A stretch of DNA of 64,000 bases from Pedobacter metabolipauper (lineage in GTDB: Bacteria; Bacteroidota; Bacteroidia; Sphingobacteriales; Sphingobacteriaceae): the NCBI RefSeq assembly GCF_004362715.1, contig NZ_SNYC01000004.1:248001-312000 (forward strand), read 5' to 3'. Positions 1 to 9,065 of the stretch are shown piece after piece. The notes beneath the pieces are model-generated. The model was given only the letters and a program-made list of their open reading frames with translations, was not told the DNA's origin and made no database searches. Made by a program: the position numbers and the translations under genes. Position 1 is the first letter of the stretch. Every line of letters begins with the position of its first letter.

Positions 1-578
1 AGCGTTGGATAAGTAATGACCACCTTCAGCATGAACCGGTCCATCTGTGCCTCAGGCAGCTCATAGGTGCCATTTTGATCAATCGGATTTTGAGTAGCCA
101 GTACCAAAAAAGGTGCTTCCAGCGGATAGGTGGTATTACTGATGGTAACCTGGTGTTCCTGCATTACTTCCAACAGGGCACTCTGTACCTTTTCCGGGGC
201 CCTGTTAATTTCATCGGCAAGAATAAAGTTTGCAAATACAGGGCCTTTCTTAATGTTAAACTCATTGGTCTGGATGTTATAGATCATGGTACCCAGAACA
301 TCAGCAGGCAGGAGATCAGGTGTAAACTGGATCCGGTTAAATTTGGCCTGAATACTTTGAGCAAGAGATTTAACCGCAAGGGTCTTTGCCAAGCCCGGAA
401 CACCCTCCAAAAGGATATGCCCATTGCCAAATAAGGCAACCAGCAAACTCCGGATTAAGGCTTCCTGACCAACAATGGTCTTTTGAAGGGATGCAATTAA
501 ACCCGCTACAAAAATACCCTCTTCAAGAATTTCCTGTTCCATTTGCTCAAACGCTTTTGATTGAATTACCGGATCCAT
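1..578 (-). CDS. MoxR-family AAA+ ATPase (N-terminal part, runs off the left edge)
   Basis: Reading the minus strand from the ATG at 578 gives an open frame to the window edge, so only about the first 192 residues are present. It shows a Walker A GVPGLAKT, the conserved phrase VLGTMIYN and a Walker B region [18 protein letters not shown], followed by [12 protein letters not shown] and the arginine-containing QMDRF. These are diagnostic of MoxR AAA+ proteins, cytoplasmic ATPases that remodel or activate partner complexes and are usually paired with DUF58 and vWA proteins. Those partners would lie to the left, outside the window. It starts 27 nt after the stop of the TPR gene on the same strand, so it is probably co-transcribed with the kinase/Hsp70/FHA genes. 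The family call is firm; the role here is inferred. Confidence 0.93.
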   Translation of the reverse strand, partial: MDPVIQSKAFEQMEQEILEEGIFVAGLIASLQKTIVGQEALIRSLLVALFGNGHILLEGVPGLAKTLAVKSLAQSIQAKFNRIQFTPDLLPADVLGTMIYNIQTNEFNIKKGPVFANFILADEINRAPEKVQSALLEVMQEHQVTISNTTYPLEAPFLVLATQNPIDQNGTYELPEAQMDRFMLKVVITYPT

Positions 579-605
579 AGGTTATTCGATTACAATGAAA
601 ATTTA

Positions 606-3545
606 TTATTTAGCAATCGCATAAGAACTTTTCAACTGGTTAAATTTAGTCTTGTTTGCTTTCACCTTCATGAAATCAGCCAGGAAGGCTTTCTCTTCGG
701 GTGCATACTGATCTTTAATGATCTGTCGTGTCATGTACGCTTTTTCCAGGTATTCATAAGCTTTATCAAAGCTGGACGCACGTGCAGAAACCAATCCCAA
801 ACCATACAAAGCCTGCGCATGGTCATTCTTTAATTCCACCGCTTTATTAAAGTTCTTTCCTGCATCAGCATCCTGGTTCAGGTAGAGCTGCGCCAAACCC
901 ATATCCGCAAAGTAAGCTGCATCCGTAGCAGAAACATCCACTTTACCATATTCAGAAAAATCCTTTACTGCATTGTCCCATTGCTTTAACTTAAGATAGC
1001 TTAAGCCTCTTAAATAATGTTTGTCCTTAACTTTATTGCCGTCATCCAACCGGATCCCTTCATCAAAATTAGTGATGGCATCCGCATAGTTCTTCGTTTT
1101 AAAATAGACCTTACCATTCGCAAAAAAGTACTTGTACTTCTTTTCGTACTTCAGACCTTCATTGAAATTCTTTGTAGCCTTAGAAAGTTCATTTTGGGCA
1201 TCGTACACCAGGCCCATATAATAAAGGGCTTCCGCATTCTTCTCATTGTAATCCATCGCCTGCTCTAAGGCCAGGATCGCCGGGGCATACTGCTGAATGT
1301 TATAAAGTGCCTCCCCATTTAACTGCGATACCAAAGAGATATCACTGTTGATCAGCGGCAGTTGCTCTTTCTTCCCGTTTTTCTTGGTGGCTTCCAGATT
1401 TGTCTTTAACAAGGCAATAGCAGCAATATAGGCTTCCGAAGCTTTCTGAAAACTGGTGGTGATCTGAAGGGCATTTCCTTTTTCAATATAAGCCACTACA
1501 TTCGACGAATCTGCAGCAATTGCATCAGAGAAACTTTCAATGGCCAGCTCATATTCCGCTTTGCGGGTGTGAGACAATCCCTTTTTGAAATAGGCTTCTG
1601 AATATTTAGGATTGCATAAGATCGCCCTTTTATACAAATCAATCCCTTCCTGGTATTTACCATTAAATACACTGGCTGCTTCTTTTTCCTCCAGCTTTTT
1701 TGCAGTTAAAAACCGTATTTCAGCCTTTCCGAACAGGGATATGGAGTTACAGTTCCTAATTTCCAGCGACTTGTTAAACGCACTGTCAGCATCTGCAAAG
1801 TTTCCGCTTACCAAAAGATCTTGCCCTTTCTTCAGGAACTCATCGCTTTTCTGCTCTATATTTTTAACCTTAGGCGCATCAATACCTGCTTTCTCAGCTT
1901 CCATAAAATCAAGACCGGCCAAACGGGTATCTTTCAATTCGATATAGTTCATCCCTCTGTGATAATAAGCATTGCTGAATTTAGGATCCAGGGTAATTGC
2001 CGTAGTCAGGTTCTTTAGCGCCAGGTCATGGCTTTTAAGCCTAAACTGCAGTTCACCCAAGTCGCAGTAATAGGTCGCTGTTTTAGGGCTTAATGCAATG
2101 GCTTTACCATAGTCAGCTACTGCGCCTTCCATATTTTTTACGTCATCCTTCAGCTTTGCCTTGGCAGCATAGTACTTCGGTTTATTCGGTGCAAGGTCCA
2201 GCAAATTGGTGGTCAGCACATCATAATCCGCGATGGCACTAACCGGGTCATTTTTATGCTTCACATAAAAATTAGCCCTGGCCACACGGGCATCAATATA
2301 ATTCGGAAAAATGGTGATGGCCTGGTTGTAGTTTTCCAGTGCTTTATCCTTTAACTTGTTCTCCGGTGTTTTTTCGTACATGGCCTGGTAGGCGGCACCC
2401 TCGATATAATACAGTTCAGGAAACTCATTTTTAATCTTCTTATTCTCTTTCAATAAGGCTTCGCAAGACGCAATTGCCCCCTGATAATCCTGAGATTCCA
2501 GCTTACTCTTAGGCAAGCCCAGCTCTTCCACCTTTTTGGCAATGGGTTTTATTGCAGCATCGATCTCCGCAAAAGCAGCAGGATTAAGTACCTGGGCTTC
2601 TTTGTACAGGGCAATGGCATCCACAAAACGACGCTCGCTTTTGGCAAGGTCAGCCTTGTTCTTAAAGTTCTCATAGGTATTTTCAGCAACAAGACGTTTA
2701 GCCTCCTGGATCCTTCTTTCTAAAGTAGGAACCATCGGCTTAATTTCCTTGGCCTTTTCTAAATATTCCAGGGACTCTTTATAGCGCTTATTACTCAATG
2801 CGCTGGTGGCAAGTTCTAAAAACTCATCATAAATGGCTTCCTGCTTTTTCCGCTCCTCTTCCCTGGCGGCAATAAAACTTTCCTGCTCCCTTTTCAGATC
2901 TTCAGCAGAAACAGCCGTAGCATTTTCAGACTCATCCGTGGTTACTTCGGCATTATTCTTAGCAGAGCCAATAGAGTCTGCCGGATTATAAAACTTAATA
3001 CCCAGAATAAATGCTTTCCATTGTCCGTTTCCTTGTCCCTCCATCCGTACCAGGGCTTCCCGTTGTGTTGGCTCGTAACCTGTTTTACTGATCTTATTCT
3101 TATTTGAGAATTTTGAATCGTATTTAACATTGACATAAATATAATCCAGCTGCTTAACACTGGATACGACAATGTTCGAGAAGACAACAGAGTTGTCAAC
3201 ACCTTTTTCATACTGAAGATCGAAATCATTCAGATACTTTTCTGCAGGCAGCTCTTTGGTACTTCCGGGTTTAGATTTTGTGCTGATGTCATCTTCAACA
3301 ATAACACCCTTATTGTAAAAGATCCTGTTCTTGTTAGGCTTATAGCTATTTTCCAGCGTTTCCTGCAGCTCACTGGCGGTATTGTCAGAAAAGGCAATGT
3401 AGTTGAGCAAAGACTCATAACTCTGAACGGTTGCTTTAGCCTGGTAGCTAATTTCTTTTGCATCTCTCAGGGTAACTTTACCCTGCGCAGAAACCTGCGT
3501 GCTGATCAGAAATGAAAAAATAAAAAAAATGTAGATCTTGTTCAT
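606..3545 (-). CDS. Secreted tetratricopeptide-repeat protein, 979 aa
   Basis: The protein begins with a signal peptide (MNKIYIFFIFSFLISTQVSAQ), so it is exported to the periplasm or outer membrane. Residues about 25-200 form a non-repeat domain containing the phrase VIVEDDI that I cannot name. A short charged coiled coil follows (about 215-240), and the rest to the C-terminus is a long array of TPR units with the usual A/Y/G/A pattern (for example AYYHRGMNYIELKD and ALYYMGLVYDAQNE). TPR arrays are protein-binding scaffolds. The gene sits 11 nt after the stop of a small secreted protein and just before moxR, in the long minus-strand train. It probably is the envelope scaffold of that system, which is an inference from context. 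Confidence 0.88.
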   Translation of the reverse strand: MNKIYIFFIFSFLISTQVSAQGKVTLRDAKEISYQAKATVQSYESLLNYIAFSDNTASELQETLENSYKPNKNRIFYNKGVIVEDDISTKSKPGSTKELPAEKYLNDFDLQYEKGVDNSVVFSNIVVSSVKQLDYIYVNVKYDSKFSNKNKISKTGYEPTQREALVRMEGQGNGQWKAFILGIKFYNPADSIGSAKNNAEVTTDESENATAVSAEDLKREQESFIAAREEERKKQEAIYDEFLELATSALSNKRYKESLEYLEKAKEIKPMVPTLERRIQEAKRLVAENTYENFKNKADLAKSERRFVDAIALYKEAQVLNPAAFAEIDAAIKPIAKKVEELGLPKSKLESQDYQGAIASCEALLKENKKIKNEFPELYYIEGAAYQAMYEKTPENKLKDKALENYNQAITIFPNYIDARVARANFYVKHKNDPVSAIADYDVLTTNLLDLAPNKPKYYAAKAKLKDDVKNMEGAVADYGKAIALSPKTATYYCDLGELQFRLKSHDLALKNLTTAITLDPKFSNAYYHRGMNYIELKDTRLAGLDFMEAEKAGIDAPKVKNIEQKSDEFLKKGQDLLVSGNFADADSAFNKSLEIRNCNSISLFGKAEIRFLTAKKLEEKEAASVFNGKYQEGIDLYKRAILCNPKYSEAYFKKGLSHTRKAEYELAIESFSDAIAADSSNVVAYIEKGNALQITTSFQKASEAYIAAIALLKTNLEATKKNGKKEQLPLINSDISLVSQLNGEALYNIQQYAPAILALEQAMDYNEKNAEALYYMGLVYDAQNELSKATKNFNEGLKYEKKYKYFFANGKVYFKTKNYADAITNFDEGIRLDDGNKVKDKHYLRGLSYLKLKQWDNAVKDFSEYGKVDVSATDAAYFADMGLAQLYLNQDADAGKNFNKAVELKNDHAQALYGLGLVSARASSFDKAYEYLEKAYMTRQIIKDQYAPEEKAFLADFMKVKANKTKFNQLKSSYAIAK

Positions 3546-3556
3546 CGTAGTTGTAA

Positions 3557-4402
3557 TTATTGCATAAGTTGTTTAGTTCTATAGGCATTCTTTTCGGAAT
3601 CGGTCGCTTTGGTAAGCTTACTGATTAGCCAGCCTGAATTTTTAGTTTGGCGGTTAAACTGCCTTACCTCAACGATCCAGTTGTCCAGCTGTAAAAAGTG
3701 ATAGCTGATGGAGTTCGCCCCTTTGATCGTCAATCGCTTATCGGCACATTCCTGAAGGAATAACTTCCCCTCCTCATTCAGCTCATTTACCGGAACAAAG
3801 TAGTTTTTCAGGTTCGCTATATTGTCTGTCACCGCACTGATGTTCATAAAATCAGTAGCGTGGCTCACCGGGTTTAAAGAAGCCTTTTTATCAGCCGCCG
3901 CGGGTAATGAAATGCTGCCCAGGGTGGCCGACCTTAATACAGGTGAAGAAACTCCGGCAATTACCCATTTTGAGGAGCTGTCCGGCAATACCATCAGCTT
4001 TAAGATCAGGGCCGCACGGGCGGGCTTACCATTCCATTGAATCGAACAATCCACCTTGGCATACCAGTCTTTATTGTAGAAATTGAGATAGATGTTCTTC
4101 TCCATCACTGTTTTTATAAAGGAATTAAGGTCGCCAAAGTTCCAGGATTCTGTGGATGACATGTCAAAAAGGCTCTTGATCAGTTTCTCCCTGGTAATGG
4201 TTTTCTTATCGTTGTTCTTTAGCTCGTATTGTTTGATCAGTGTTTCATCTTTATTATTAAACCGTTCAATAAATTCATCAATTTGTTTCACTTCCCAGGC
4301 AAAAACGGATTCAAACTCCTTTTCATAGTTCTGAGCAAACAGGGGGGTACTGCTCATAGAGAAGCAAATAAATAGAAATCCAAATAAAATTTTTCTAGAC
4401 AT
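3557..4402 (-). CDS. Secreted protein of unknown function, 281 aa
   Basis: A signal peptide is clear (MSRKILFGFLFICFSMSSTP followed by LFAQ). The mature part is rich in charged residues, with an alpha-helical N-terminal third (about 25-90) and a mixed C-terminal part. I recognise no domain. Phrases such as CADKRLTIKGANSIS and WIVEVRQFNRQTKNSGWLIS look like a small alpha/beta domain of the kind seen in Bacteroidota secreted proteins that sit beside kinase or TPR genes. The gene lies between two other exported proteins with gaps of 11 and 37 nt, so it is part of the same transcription unit and may be a periplasmic partner of the 979-residue TPR protein. Confidence 0.8.
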   Translation of the reverse strand: MSRKILFGFLFICFSMSSTPLFAQNYEKEFESVFAWEVKQIDEFIERFNNKDETLIKQYELKNNDKKTITREKLIKSLFDMSSTESWNFGDLNSFIKTVMEKNIYLNFYNKDWYAKVDCSIQWNGKPARAALILKLMVLPDSSSKWVIAGVSSPVLRSATLGSISLPAAADKKASLNPVSHATDFMNISAVTDNIANLKNYFVPVNELNEEGKLFLQECADKRLTIKGANSISYHFLQLDNWIVEVRQFNRQTKNSGWLISKLTKATDSEKNAYRTKQLMQ

Positions 4403-4439
4403 ACAGATAGTTATAATTTCAAATAATAGTTTAATGTGG

Positions 4440-5069
4440 TTATTTCAGCTTCTTGGTTTCTACAACACCCATATCCGCCAGGAACACGTCCCAGCCTTGC
4501 TGGGCCTGTCCGTCAACAACCTTTTCATAGGCCTTAACCACAATGGTCAGGTTCCGTTTGGTGATGTCGCCGTAAACCACCGTACCATCCACAAATCCCA
4601 TGAATTTTTGAACAAAGGTTACAATGGCGTAATAATTACCATCGGTACCCTTCTTAAAATCAGAAGCATAGTTGATGTCTGCATATTCAATGACGATCTT
4701 ATCATACTGACCGGTCTTAAACTGCAGCCTGGTTAAGTAATCCCTGATCTTATATTTATTTTTAACCGTGGTTTTCGTGTTAGACACTTCAACCCTGGAT
4801 TCTTCTGTGGAAAACAGGCCGCAGGCCATGTCAATACTTTTAGCAGCCCGCTCACGCGTTGTATTTACGGCAGTAATGATCTGAAGGTAGTTTGAAAATT
4901 CACCCGTTTTCTGGAGTGCTTTTTTACTAAACTCTTCCATATTTATATTCAGCCCATTTCCTTTCAAATTGAGTTCAGGGCCTTCTTTTTTAGTGCTATC
5001 TCCCGCATTCTGAGCAAAAGAACCCATTGAAACAGAAAGCAATAGCAACAGGAAGTAAAATTTTTTCAT
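4440..5069 (-). CDS. Secreted protein of unknown function, 209 aa
   Basis: It starts with a signal peptide (MKKFYFLLLLLSVSMGSFAQ) ending in an AQ cleavage site, so it is exported. The mature protein has a short acidic linker, a helical segment (about 40-90) and a beta-rich C-terminal half with alternating hydrophobics (YAIVTFVQKFMGFVDGTVVYGD). I do not recognise the family. It is 20 nt downstream of the Hsp70-like gene and 37 nt upstream of another small secreted protein. Together with the TPR protein these form the exported half of the gene train, while the Hsp70, FHA and kinase genes form the cytoplasmic half. Confidence 0.8.
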   Translation of the reverse strand: MKKFYFLLLLLSVSMGSFAQNAGDSTKKEGPELNLKGNGLNINMEEFSKKALQKTGEFSNYLQIITAVNTTRERAAKSIDMACGLFSTEESRVEVSNTKTTVKNKYKIRDYLTRLQFKTGQYDKIVIEYADINYASDFKKGTDGNYYAIVTFVQKFMGFVDGTVVYGDITKRNLTIVVKAYEKVVDGQAQQGWDVFLADMGVVETKKLK

Positions 5070-5089
5070 AGGTTATTAAGTATAGTAGC

Positions 5090-6619
5090 TTATATATTAT
5101 TATTCAGGTAAACCCCGTCCACAAGGGCTTTTTGCTGTTTAAAATCATACGTATGGTTGGATTCTTTGCGGATAAACTCAAACTTAATGTCCCTGCCATT
5201 ATCTGCATTTTTAAGCTTGATCCCGATGGTTCCATTGAGCCTGTTTTCAATTGCAATCTCCATATAGAAATCGGCCATTAGGGAGAATGGTCCGGCTTTG
5301 ATCGTCCCCAGCTGGTGAACATCCTCTTTTGGGTCCCAAAACTGACAAAGCTCAAAGCTTACAAATTCCCTTTGATGCGGACTGATCTTATATACTTTTT
5401 TGGAGGTGATCGGAAGCGGGGTATTCCGGTGTACCAGCAGATCAATCTGTGGTTTGGCCGGGCTGTTCTCATTGGAAAGGATCAGTCCGATGTTATAGGT
5501 ACTTACCCCCCTCAGGTCAATCGGTGTGATCTCGGCATTGCTGCCTTCCCCAAAAGAACCGGCATACAATGCGGCTCCCTTAGCAACACTGCTTAAAGGC
5601 TGATGATAGATCAGGTCCTGACCCGGAACCATTTTCTGCTTCCAGTAATTGTAAACCAGTTTACTGCTTGATGTGCCCCCAATCAGCACAATTTTATTGA
5701 TATCCTTTAACTGCATCCCCAAAGACCGAAGACAACGGTTTACGGCCGTTTCTGTTTTGGCAATCAGCTGATTGGCTTCGGCAGCGTAGGTATCGTAATG
5801 AAAAGTTGCCTCGAAAGCATCTCTGCCCACCATGATCCATTTCCGGAGATCCCTTGGAATTTCGGTATCGTTTAATTCGATCTTTATATTCTCCGCAATT
5901 TTCTGAATTCTGTTCGTAACCAGCTTATCGGTAGGAAACGGACATTTGAATGCCTTTTCATAGCTTTCCCGAATTGTTGTATGTACGATCTGATCAAATT
6001 CCTTACCGCCTAATTTGTTCACACCATCCTTGGCAATCACATTTAACTGGTTCCCGGCCTTTGTGATCAGCGTAAGGTCAAAAGTACCGCCCCCAAAATC
6101 GTAGATCAGGATAATTTCCTCGTCAATCTTCTTGTTGAAGCTGCCATAGAATAATGCAGCAGCAACAGGCTCTTCAATAATGGCAGACAGTTCCAGGTCG
6201 GCCAGTTTAGCGGCTTCGATCACAGACTTACGCTGAACATCATTGTAATGGGCAGGAACCGTAATTACGGCACGCTTAAATCCATCCGGCAGATACAGCT
6301 CGGCATCACTTTTAACCTTTTTAAGAATCAATGAAGCAACGGTTTCACTGAACCATGCATTTTTATGGTCGTCAAAATATACCGGGTCCTGGGTGCCAAA
6401 ACTTCTTTTAAAGAAAGAGATGATCTGCTTATCCGGCAGGGTTTGAAACAAGTTTTCGGCAAATCCGCCGGCATAGGCCCGCTTACCTTCAATCAACGCA
6501 ATGGAAGGCGTTGTTAACTGATCTTTATGGTGGGCATCGGGTATGAGTACAGGGCTACCGTCCCTGCTTAAAGAGGCTGACACCGTATTTGATGTTCCTA
6601 AGTCTATTCCTAATACCAT
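5090..6619 (-). CDS. Hsp70-family ATPase (short DnaK-like protein), 509 aa
   Basis: The nucleotide-binding domain (about 1-370) carries the Hsp70 signatures GIDLGTSNT (phosphate 1), YDFGGGTFD (phosphate 2), EEPVAAALFYG and the adenosine motif LIGGTSSS. The remaining 130 residues give a reduced beta-type substrate region; the alpha-helical lid of true DnaK (about 640 aa) is missing. It is therefore an Hsp70 paralogue rather than the housekeeping chaperone. No J-protein with an HPD motif or GrpE lies nearby. It starts 2 nt after the stop of the 562-residue membrane coiled-coil protein, so the two are translationally linked. A likely job is folding or remodelling a dedicated client of this cluster. 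Confidence 0.93.
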   Translation of the reverse strand: MVLGIDLGTSNTVSASLSRDGSPVLIPDAHHKDQLTTPSIALIEGKRAYAGGFAENLFQTLPDKQIISFFKRSFGTQDPVYFDDHKNAWFSETVASLILKKVKSDAELYLPDGFKRAVITVPAHYNDVQRKSVIEAAKLADLELSAIIEEPVAAALFYGSFNKKIDEEIILIYDFGGGTFDLTLITKAGNQLNVIAKDGVNKLGGKEFDQIVHTTIRESYEKAFKCPFPTDKLVTNRIQKIAENIKIELNDTEIPRDLRKWIMVGRDAFEATFHYDTYAAEANQLIAKTETAVNRCLRSLGMQLKDINKIVLIGGTSSSKLVYNYWKQKMVPGQDLIYHQPLSSVAKGAALYAGSFGEGSNAEITPIDLRGVSTYNIGLILSNENSPAKPQIDLLVHRNTPLPITSKKVYKISPHQREFVSFELCQFWDPKEDVHQLGTIKAGPFSLMADFYMEIAIENRLNGTIGIKLKNADNGRDIKFEFIRKESNHTYDFKQQKALVDGVYLNNNI

Positions 6620-6621
6620 GA

Positions 6622-8310
6622 TTATAACTTTAAATCTTTTTCTGTTTCTGTAAGCATATCGCGGTAACGCGTTGTCATTTGATCTTTTAAGCGCTCTGCA
6701 GACTGAATACCTTTTAGCAGCATTTCAATACTCTGCAGTTGTTTCTGCTGCAGTAATTTTTCATCATTCATTTGAGAAACCCGTTTAAACTGAAGCTCTT
6801 TAATGTTTCTGTCAATCTGGTTGTTCATATTCTGGGCTGTATCTTTGATCCAGTTGGAGATGTTTCCGGTCCAGTCCCTGCTGGCATCATTAAACATCCG
6901 CTTCGATTCCTGTAACAGGGTTTCCTTTGCTTTTAACAGCTCACGCTGAAACTCTTCCTCTCTTTTTAGCGGGATCCGTCTTCTCAGGTCATAGATACCG
7001 TATACGATCATGAGGATGGAAATCCCTGCAACAGTCCTTTTAACCCAGTCGGCCATCGATTTAAATAAGCTGCCGTCCCATCCCGATGCGAACATCGATA
7101 AAGGAGCCAGCAAACCACCTACTACCATGATCAAACCGGTATAGTCCCTTAAGGCGACAAAATATTCCATTGCACCGCGCTTGATCACTTCTCCCACGTA
7201 AGCCTTATTGATATAACAGAACGACTGTACCGTACGTTCTTTATCCGGAAATGGGGGATAAATGCTGTCGGCCTTTAGCAAATCAATACCCTTGGTTTTC
7301 AGCTGGATGTTGATCAGCCGGATCATGTCTTCAAATGAACTTTTTATAAAGGCCTCGTCTTTACCCAATTCATTCTTTATGGTTTTAGATACGGTACCAA
7401 TCAGGTCATCCAAAAAAGCCTGATCAATCGTAGTTTCTACCTTTTCACTTTTCTCAGCGAGAGCCTTTTTATTGAAATCGGTTAACTGGTTCGACTTTTC
7501 AAAGGCAACAATGGAAAAATTCCCGGTATTGGGTTTATTTAAATCATCGTATTTGAACTTATAGCTTTTCTCCAGTTCCTGGGTAGACTTCTGAATCACC
7601 TGGCGCAGGTTAGATGCAAGCTCACTATTGTTGATCGTTGATTCTTCTTTTTTAGTGATGCTGGTATTTTGGGTGTTCAGGATCTTCCGGGTGTTGGCGG
7701 CTTTATTTTCTGAAAGCAGGATCTCTGTTAAAAAATTGAAGACAGGCTTCACACTGTTTAGGTAAGAGATCTTCTTTAAGTTATCCAGAGATTTCAAATC
7801 AAAGTGTCCCTGAAGCAGGTCCGTCAGCGATTTATCTTTAAAATCAAGAAAAGACAATGGAACCGTTTTACAGCGGTAGCTGAACAGCTTACTGAAGTTT
7901 GTGAACACCTCATGATCAGAAAGCAGGTCTACCAGGAAGATCACTTTATATTGTTCATCACAAATTTTAAAATGCTGTTTAAGGTTTTCAGAAGTAACCA
8001 TTTCCTCATCAACGAGGACAAATAATACCGAAGGAAACAGGTCTTCGAAGATGCGGACCTTATAATTGTTCTCATCTTTTTGTACGAGTAAAAACTCCGA
8101 TCCGGCAGTAGATTCCTGGATCATCTGCATCAGCTTATTGCTTTCAGCAGAGGCGTGCATACTTTTAAAGATGTCGATATGAAAACCAGTGGTTGATGCG
8201 ATCTTTTTAACCTTGCGGTTTAATTCATCGAGAAAACCCGAATAACTGGATACCGGGATTTCCCTGGAAAGCTCACCAACACGGTCGGCAATAGCATGTA
8301 ACTCTCTCAT
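6622..8310 (-). CDS. Membrane-anchored coiled-coil protein of unknown function, 562 aa
   Basis: The N-terminal half (1-390) is soluble and predicted cytoplasmic. It contains a Rossmann-like strand-helix stretch around residues 100-150 (SVLFVLVDEEM and YKVIFLVDLL) but no P-loop. Two hydrophobic segments lie at about 391-411 (LIMVVGGLLAPLSMF) and 426-441 (TVAGISILMIVYGIYDL), forming a hairpin with a short periplasmic loop. From 445 to the end it is a long charged coiled coil. I do not recognise the family. It starts 1 nt from the FHA gene stop and ends 2 nt before the Hsp70 start, so these three are one translational unit. It may anchor the Hsp70/FHA pair to the inner membrane. Confidence 0.82.
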   Translation of the reverse strand: MRELHAIADRVGELSREIPVSSYSGFLDELNRKVKKIASTTGFHIDIFKSMHASAESNKLMQMIQESTAGSEFLLVQKDENNYKVRIFEDLFPSVLFVLVDEEMVTSENLKQHFKICDEQYKVIFLVDLLSDHEVFTNFSKLFSYRCKTVPLSFLDFKDKSLTDLLQGHFDLKSLDNLKKISYLNSVKPVFNFLTEILLSENKAANTRKILNTQNTSITKKEESTINNSELASNLRQVIQKSTQELEKSYKFKYDDLNKPNTGNFSIVAFEKSNQLTDFNKKALAEKSEKVETTIDQAFLDDLIGTVSKTIKNELGKDEAFIKSSFEDMIRLINIQLKTKGIDLLKADSIYPPFPDKERTVQSFCYINKAYVGEVIKRGAMEYFVALRDYTGLIMVVGGLLAPLSMFASGWDGSLFKSMADWVKRTVAGISILMIVYGIYDLRRRIPLKREEEFQRELLKAKETLLQESKRMFNDASRDWTGNISNWIKDTAQNMNNQIDRNIKELQFKRVSQMNDEKLLQQKQLQSIEMLLKGIQSAERLKDQMTTRYRDMLTETEKDLKL

Positions 8311-8311
8311 A

Positions 8312-9046
8312 TCAGAACAGATTGATGACTACGGTTTTCATATATTCACTTTCTTCCACTTCCTGCAGAATGTCATTGATGTTGTTTGTACTCGGTTTAA
8401 TGTTAAACTTGGTCATCCCAACCTGGATGGTATCATTTTCTCCGATGATCATTTTTTTTGTTAAGCGGTTCTCATTGCCATTGATATAGGTACCATTTTT
8501 ACTTGCCCTTCCGGCATTGCCATGGCTGTCGTCACTGACGATGATCTCTAATGGATTGGTATTGGTTACATCCAATAAAGTGTGGATCCTGCTCACATAC
8601 GGGTCTTCATTGATGACGATGGTATGAACGGCAGGGTGTGCATTCCGTCCGATATAATTCTTTCCATAGTATAACGGAAATGTTTTTGCCGATTGGTTCT
8701 CTGTATGTCTGACCAGCCAGGCAACGGCATCTTTATTTCTTTGTGCAGATAAAATATTGGCGCCAGTGGTTACCGTATCTGCATGAGCAGAATATGGCGT
8801 ATCGACGTTAACCATCAAGTGATTGGTCGTTGGCGTGGGGCCTTTAGCACCGGCGGCAGACAATTCCTTTTGAATATTCTTAATCTTCTCCGTATTGGCA
8901 GAATGAAGTTTCTTTAAAAAATCATTTGGTGCATTTTCTGTAAGGTGTTGAAAATAGGTTAGTTTATCATCCAAACGAATCCTGATCTCATCTTCAGATG
9001 ATGAGTCGGGCAGTTCTAAAAAATCAAGTAATTCTACTCTGGTCAT
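8312..9046 (-). CDS. FHA-domain protein, 244 aa
   Basis: A forkhead-associated domain occupies about residues 122-222 and has the phosphothreonine-binding set: G133-R134, S152-R153-x-H155 and N184-G185 with a second NG at 189-190. FHA domains read phospho-Thr marks, and a kinase and a PP2C phosphatase are encoded upstream in the same direction, so it is the likely reader. The first 60 residues form a separate helical module (LLDFLELPDSSSEDEIR and so on) that resembles a J-domain in layout but lacks HPD. A flexible Pro/Thr/Ala linker follows. No signal peptide or membrane segment is visible, so it should act in the cytoplasm. Confidence 0.92.
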   Translation of the reverse strand: MTRVELLDFLELPDSSSEDEIRIRLDDKLTYFQHLTENAPNDFLKKLHSANTEKIKNIQKELSAAGAKGPTPTTNHLMVNVDTPYSAHADTVTTGANILSAQRNKDAVAWLVRHTENQSAKTFPLYYGKNYIGRNAHPAVHTIVINEDPYVSRIHTLLDVTNTNPLEIIVSDDSHGNAGRASKNGTYINGNENRLTKKMIIGENDTIQVGMTKFNIKPSTNNINDILQEVEESEYMKTVVINLF

Positions 9047-9065
9047 GTTATTAATATGCTACTTA

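Noticed and set aside
5090..6619. Housekeeping dnaK
   Set aside because: Only 509 residues, no helical lid, not beside dnaJ or grpE.
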